Assembly (NCBI GenBank): GCA_918272565.1
Contig: CAKJYW010000008.1
Location: forward strand, 29,041 to 93,040
Direction of reading: 5' to 3'
DNA length: 64,000 nucleotides
Origin: Bacilli bacterium
GTDB taxonomy: Bacteria > Bacillota_I > Bacilli_A > ML615J-28 > CAG-698
The position numbers and the translations under genes were made by a program. Shown here piece by piece: positions 63,501-64,000 of the stretch; the stretch's first letter is position 1; each line of letters begins with the position of its first letter. The notes under the pieces are model-generated. The model had not been told where the DNA came from. It ran no database searches and saw only the letters and a list, made by a program, of their open reading frames with translations.

Positions 63501-64000
63501 GCTGACGAATTAAAGGGTGAAAATGCTACAGCTACAATCGCTGATGGACTATTAACTATTGATCCAACTGACATTGGTGGATGGGCATCATATTCTAAGA
63601 TTAAGATGACAGGATTCACAGTTGAAGAAGGCAAGACTTATGAACTAAGAGTTAAAGCAAAAGCTGATGAAGCACGTAGCATTCAATTCAACATTGGTAT
63701 TGGTTTGTGGGCTGATCCTTGGATGGATAAATTCACTTTAGCTGAAGAAGGTGCTAATGTAATCGCATTAACTACTGATGAAGTTGAATATGTAGTTAGA
63801 TTTACAGCTGATAAAGCTAGCCGTGATGGTGGCCCAACAATCGAATTCTGCTTTGGTGCTGTTGGTTCTGATGGCGATAAAGCTGGAAATAAGATTTATA
63901 TCAGTGAACTTAAGTTATTTGAAGTTGACCAAGATACAGAAGGTGGAGAAGATTTAGGTGATTTAAATTTTGATGAATCAACATTACCTAAGAACTTAAG
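60531..64000 (+). CDS. Giant modular surface lipoprotein with Ig-like and carbohydrate-binding domains (3' end outside window)
   Basis: The frame stays open from the ATG at 60531 to the right edge (at least 1156 residues). It has a lipobox ('LCLFACGKS'), then two DUF5011/HYR-like Ig repeats ('GITATDAEDGDLTSKI', 'GVTANDTADGDLTSKI'), a further beta segment, a third Ig repeat ('GVTAQDNIDG'), and a CBM4_9-like jelly roll (about 390-565). Three more Ig repeats and two tandem CBM-like units (from about 63060 and 63530; shared 'GLWADPWMDKFT' and 'SRDGGP') follow. It likely captures polysaccharide at the surface. The GAGGAGG ribosome site is about 15 bases from the ATG, which is long. Confidence 0.85.
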   Translation, partial: MKSKRLLLSFLIVVLALCLFACGKSKVDQAPVINGAVDREIAKGETFVPLAGITATDAEDGDLTSKIKYTGNVRIGAVGVYEATYSVTDSAGNTTTVTVKISVVANDKDAPLLTGTQNKEIVVGDTEFKLTDGVTANDTADGDLTSKIEVTGTVDPWTLGEYNIHYSVKDESGNEATADRKITVGLGVFQFDEMVAKTFEKDGDNYKFAVALEGFNEQLASHALAKLSFKVNAGAALDLVPSITNGTAQPKLSLAAGNNEVTIYFRVNAAITDGAVKLAAPAGASLTFSDVKFAFGEARDTEAPTISVPADEEPVLPGTLTDVAALKSFVLNGVTAQDNIDGIVTAKLDVDFTGVELGNCFEEKEVTIFVVDSSNNRAEVKRKVQFVRVYDTKLIKDPTFNSAPEPYDETTHIGWGLNGGSGNPELKIQDGALVHHNTTNDNPGWDSASSPFFRTTTEYLTPYNWYMLKYDVKAEVARKMTVRIGLETTEALGWIENFSGANNTPFNITTEWQTCYVVFYVHSDVSQAGYDVAKIELKIGTFTWGGEEQGNTVYFDNLQIYLLTNDNSAPRLTVDDDLPTTFGKGAEKPDLTMYVHARDLEDAADITITSAHITDNLDMSKAGTYEATYKVADSEGKEATVTIKFKVLETADVAAPTLTDKGTKEVDQFSQIDLTTLISAKDDIDGDIAIKEKNIETDFDVNKAGTYDIKYSVKDSSGNEATLTITVKVNDKEAPVITGKDTIKTNAGKALSASAIIATLAATDNVDGAIALQDSNVLKLDEVDFNTPGEYQVIVQVQDTAGNIGTFKLTVVVKEAGPTVKAIDKQVIDLTDLAAEKAESVTITKVGEEYKIVIDSLGGWASANKCKFAGLELTEGETYVLKFVAKANEPRKVRMNLGIGLWADPWMDKFTIADGYDADISLTTDYAEYYVMFVYDKQSRDGGPSLEFCMGPIDWAAGEKAGNDIYFKELAIYSTKDVAAETATEVHDFLADELKGENATATIADGLLTIDPTDIGGWASYSKIKMTGFTVEEGKTYELRVKAKADEARSIQFNIGIGLWADPWMDKFTLAEEGANVIALTTDEVEYVVRFTADKASRDGGPTIEFCFGAVGSDGDKAGNKIYISELKLFEVDQDTEGGEDLGDLNFDESTLPKNL
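63060..63910 (+). repeat. Tandem protein-coding repeat: two CBM-like units
   Basis: Two units about 460 bases apart encode 'GGWAS', 'GIGLWADPWMDKFT', 'SRDGGP' and 'EFCMG/EFCFG' in the same order. The DNA copies have diverged, so this is an old duplication and not an assembly artefact. Confidence 0.75.

Noticed and set aside
1..64000. Mycoplasma-type genetic code (UGA = Trp)
   Set aside because: UGA ends several full-length genes such as OTC at 10446, and Trp residues are encoded by UGG throughout.
1..64000. CRISPR arrays, prophage blocks or complete insertion sequences
   Set aside because: No spaced repeats, transposases, integrases or phage structural genes are visible.
60531..64000. Open frames on the minus strand opposite the Ig/CBM lipoprotein gene
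   Set aside because: They are Ser/Thr/Val-rich mirrors of Ig-repeat coding DNA with no ribosome sites; the plus-strand frame has a lipobox and clear domains.

Overview
This window is AT-rich DNA (about one third G+C by eye) from a low-GC Gram-positive-lineage bacterium. A Gram-positive-type PolC, many lipoproteins with canonical lipoboxes, KtrAB-type potassium uptake and AGGAGG-type ribosome binding sites point to Bacilli or the neighbouring Erysipelotrichia/Mycoplasmatota-related orders. UGA is a stop codon (for example at the ends of the ornithine carbamoyltransferase gene and of the first CE2 esterase gene) and Trp is UGG, so this is the standard bacterial code and not the Mycoplasma/Spiroplasma code. 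The genus cannot be fixed from the sequence alone.

Layout. 0-3.2 kb: the 3' end of a U32 peptidase gene, a membrane-anchored Ig-like/ComEC-type metallo-beta-lactamase protein, and a tRNA-Gln/tRNA-Gly pair. 3.3-8.1 kb: a CstA-family transporter, a potassium uptake pair (minus strand), free methionine-R-sulfoxide reductase and an MntP-type Mn efflux protein. 8.2-13.8 kb: an arginine deiminase operon (arcA, OTC, arcC) carrying a fold-III (arginine/ornithine-type) decarboxylase and a secreted PI-PLC-like protein. 13.9-24.2 kb: HAD phosphatase, NAGPA-domain lipoprotein, polC, Bax-inhibitor protein, aroQ and gap. 24.2-34.1 kb: mixed accessory genes: a membrane spermidine-synthase-like protein, an RlmD-type methyltransferase, an autoregulated HTH/small-protein pair, a GNAT gene broken by one amber codon, a c-di-GMP/phosphorelay cluster (DGC, REC-GGDEF-EAL, HPt), a Nudix protein, a nitroreductase and a GNAT.

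34.1 kb to the right edge is a polysaccharide-use region. A sialate-O-acetylesterase-like lipoprotein is read leftward. A same-strand run of genes from 37410 past the end of the window (more than 26 kb) has gaps of 60 bases or fewer, several overlaps and no terminator that I can see. It encodes two CE2-type esterases (one cytoplasmic, one lipoprotein), a eukaryote-type hexokinase, a GH2 beta-mannosidase, two GH130 mannoside phosphorylase-family enzymes and a GH5-like lipoprotein. It also encodes a sugar-binding lipoprotein, a very large binding protein with extra domains, two different pairs of ABC permeases, an NHL-TPR-membrane protein, a DUF5696-like secreted protein and a huge Ig/CBM lipoprotein. 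The simplest reading is uptake and breakdown of acetylated beta-mannan or related mannosides: outside cleavage and capture, import, deacetylation, phosphorolysis to mannose-1-phosphate, and hexokinase capture of released mannose. The locus has no ABC ATPase and no obvious regulator within the window.

The best candidate for an undescribed system is the core at 49.2-64 kb: an enlarged anchored binding protein, an NHL/TPR/membrane protein, a DUF5696 protein and a second permease pair, ending in a giant modular surface lipoprotein. A multi-component glycan capture and import machine of this kind is inferred here from gene order and domain content only.
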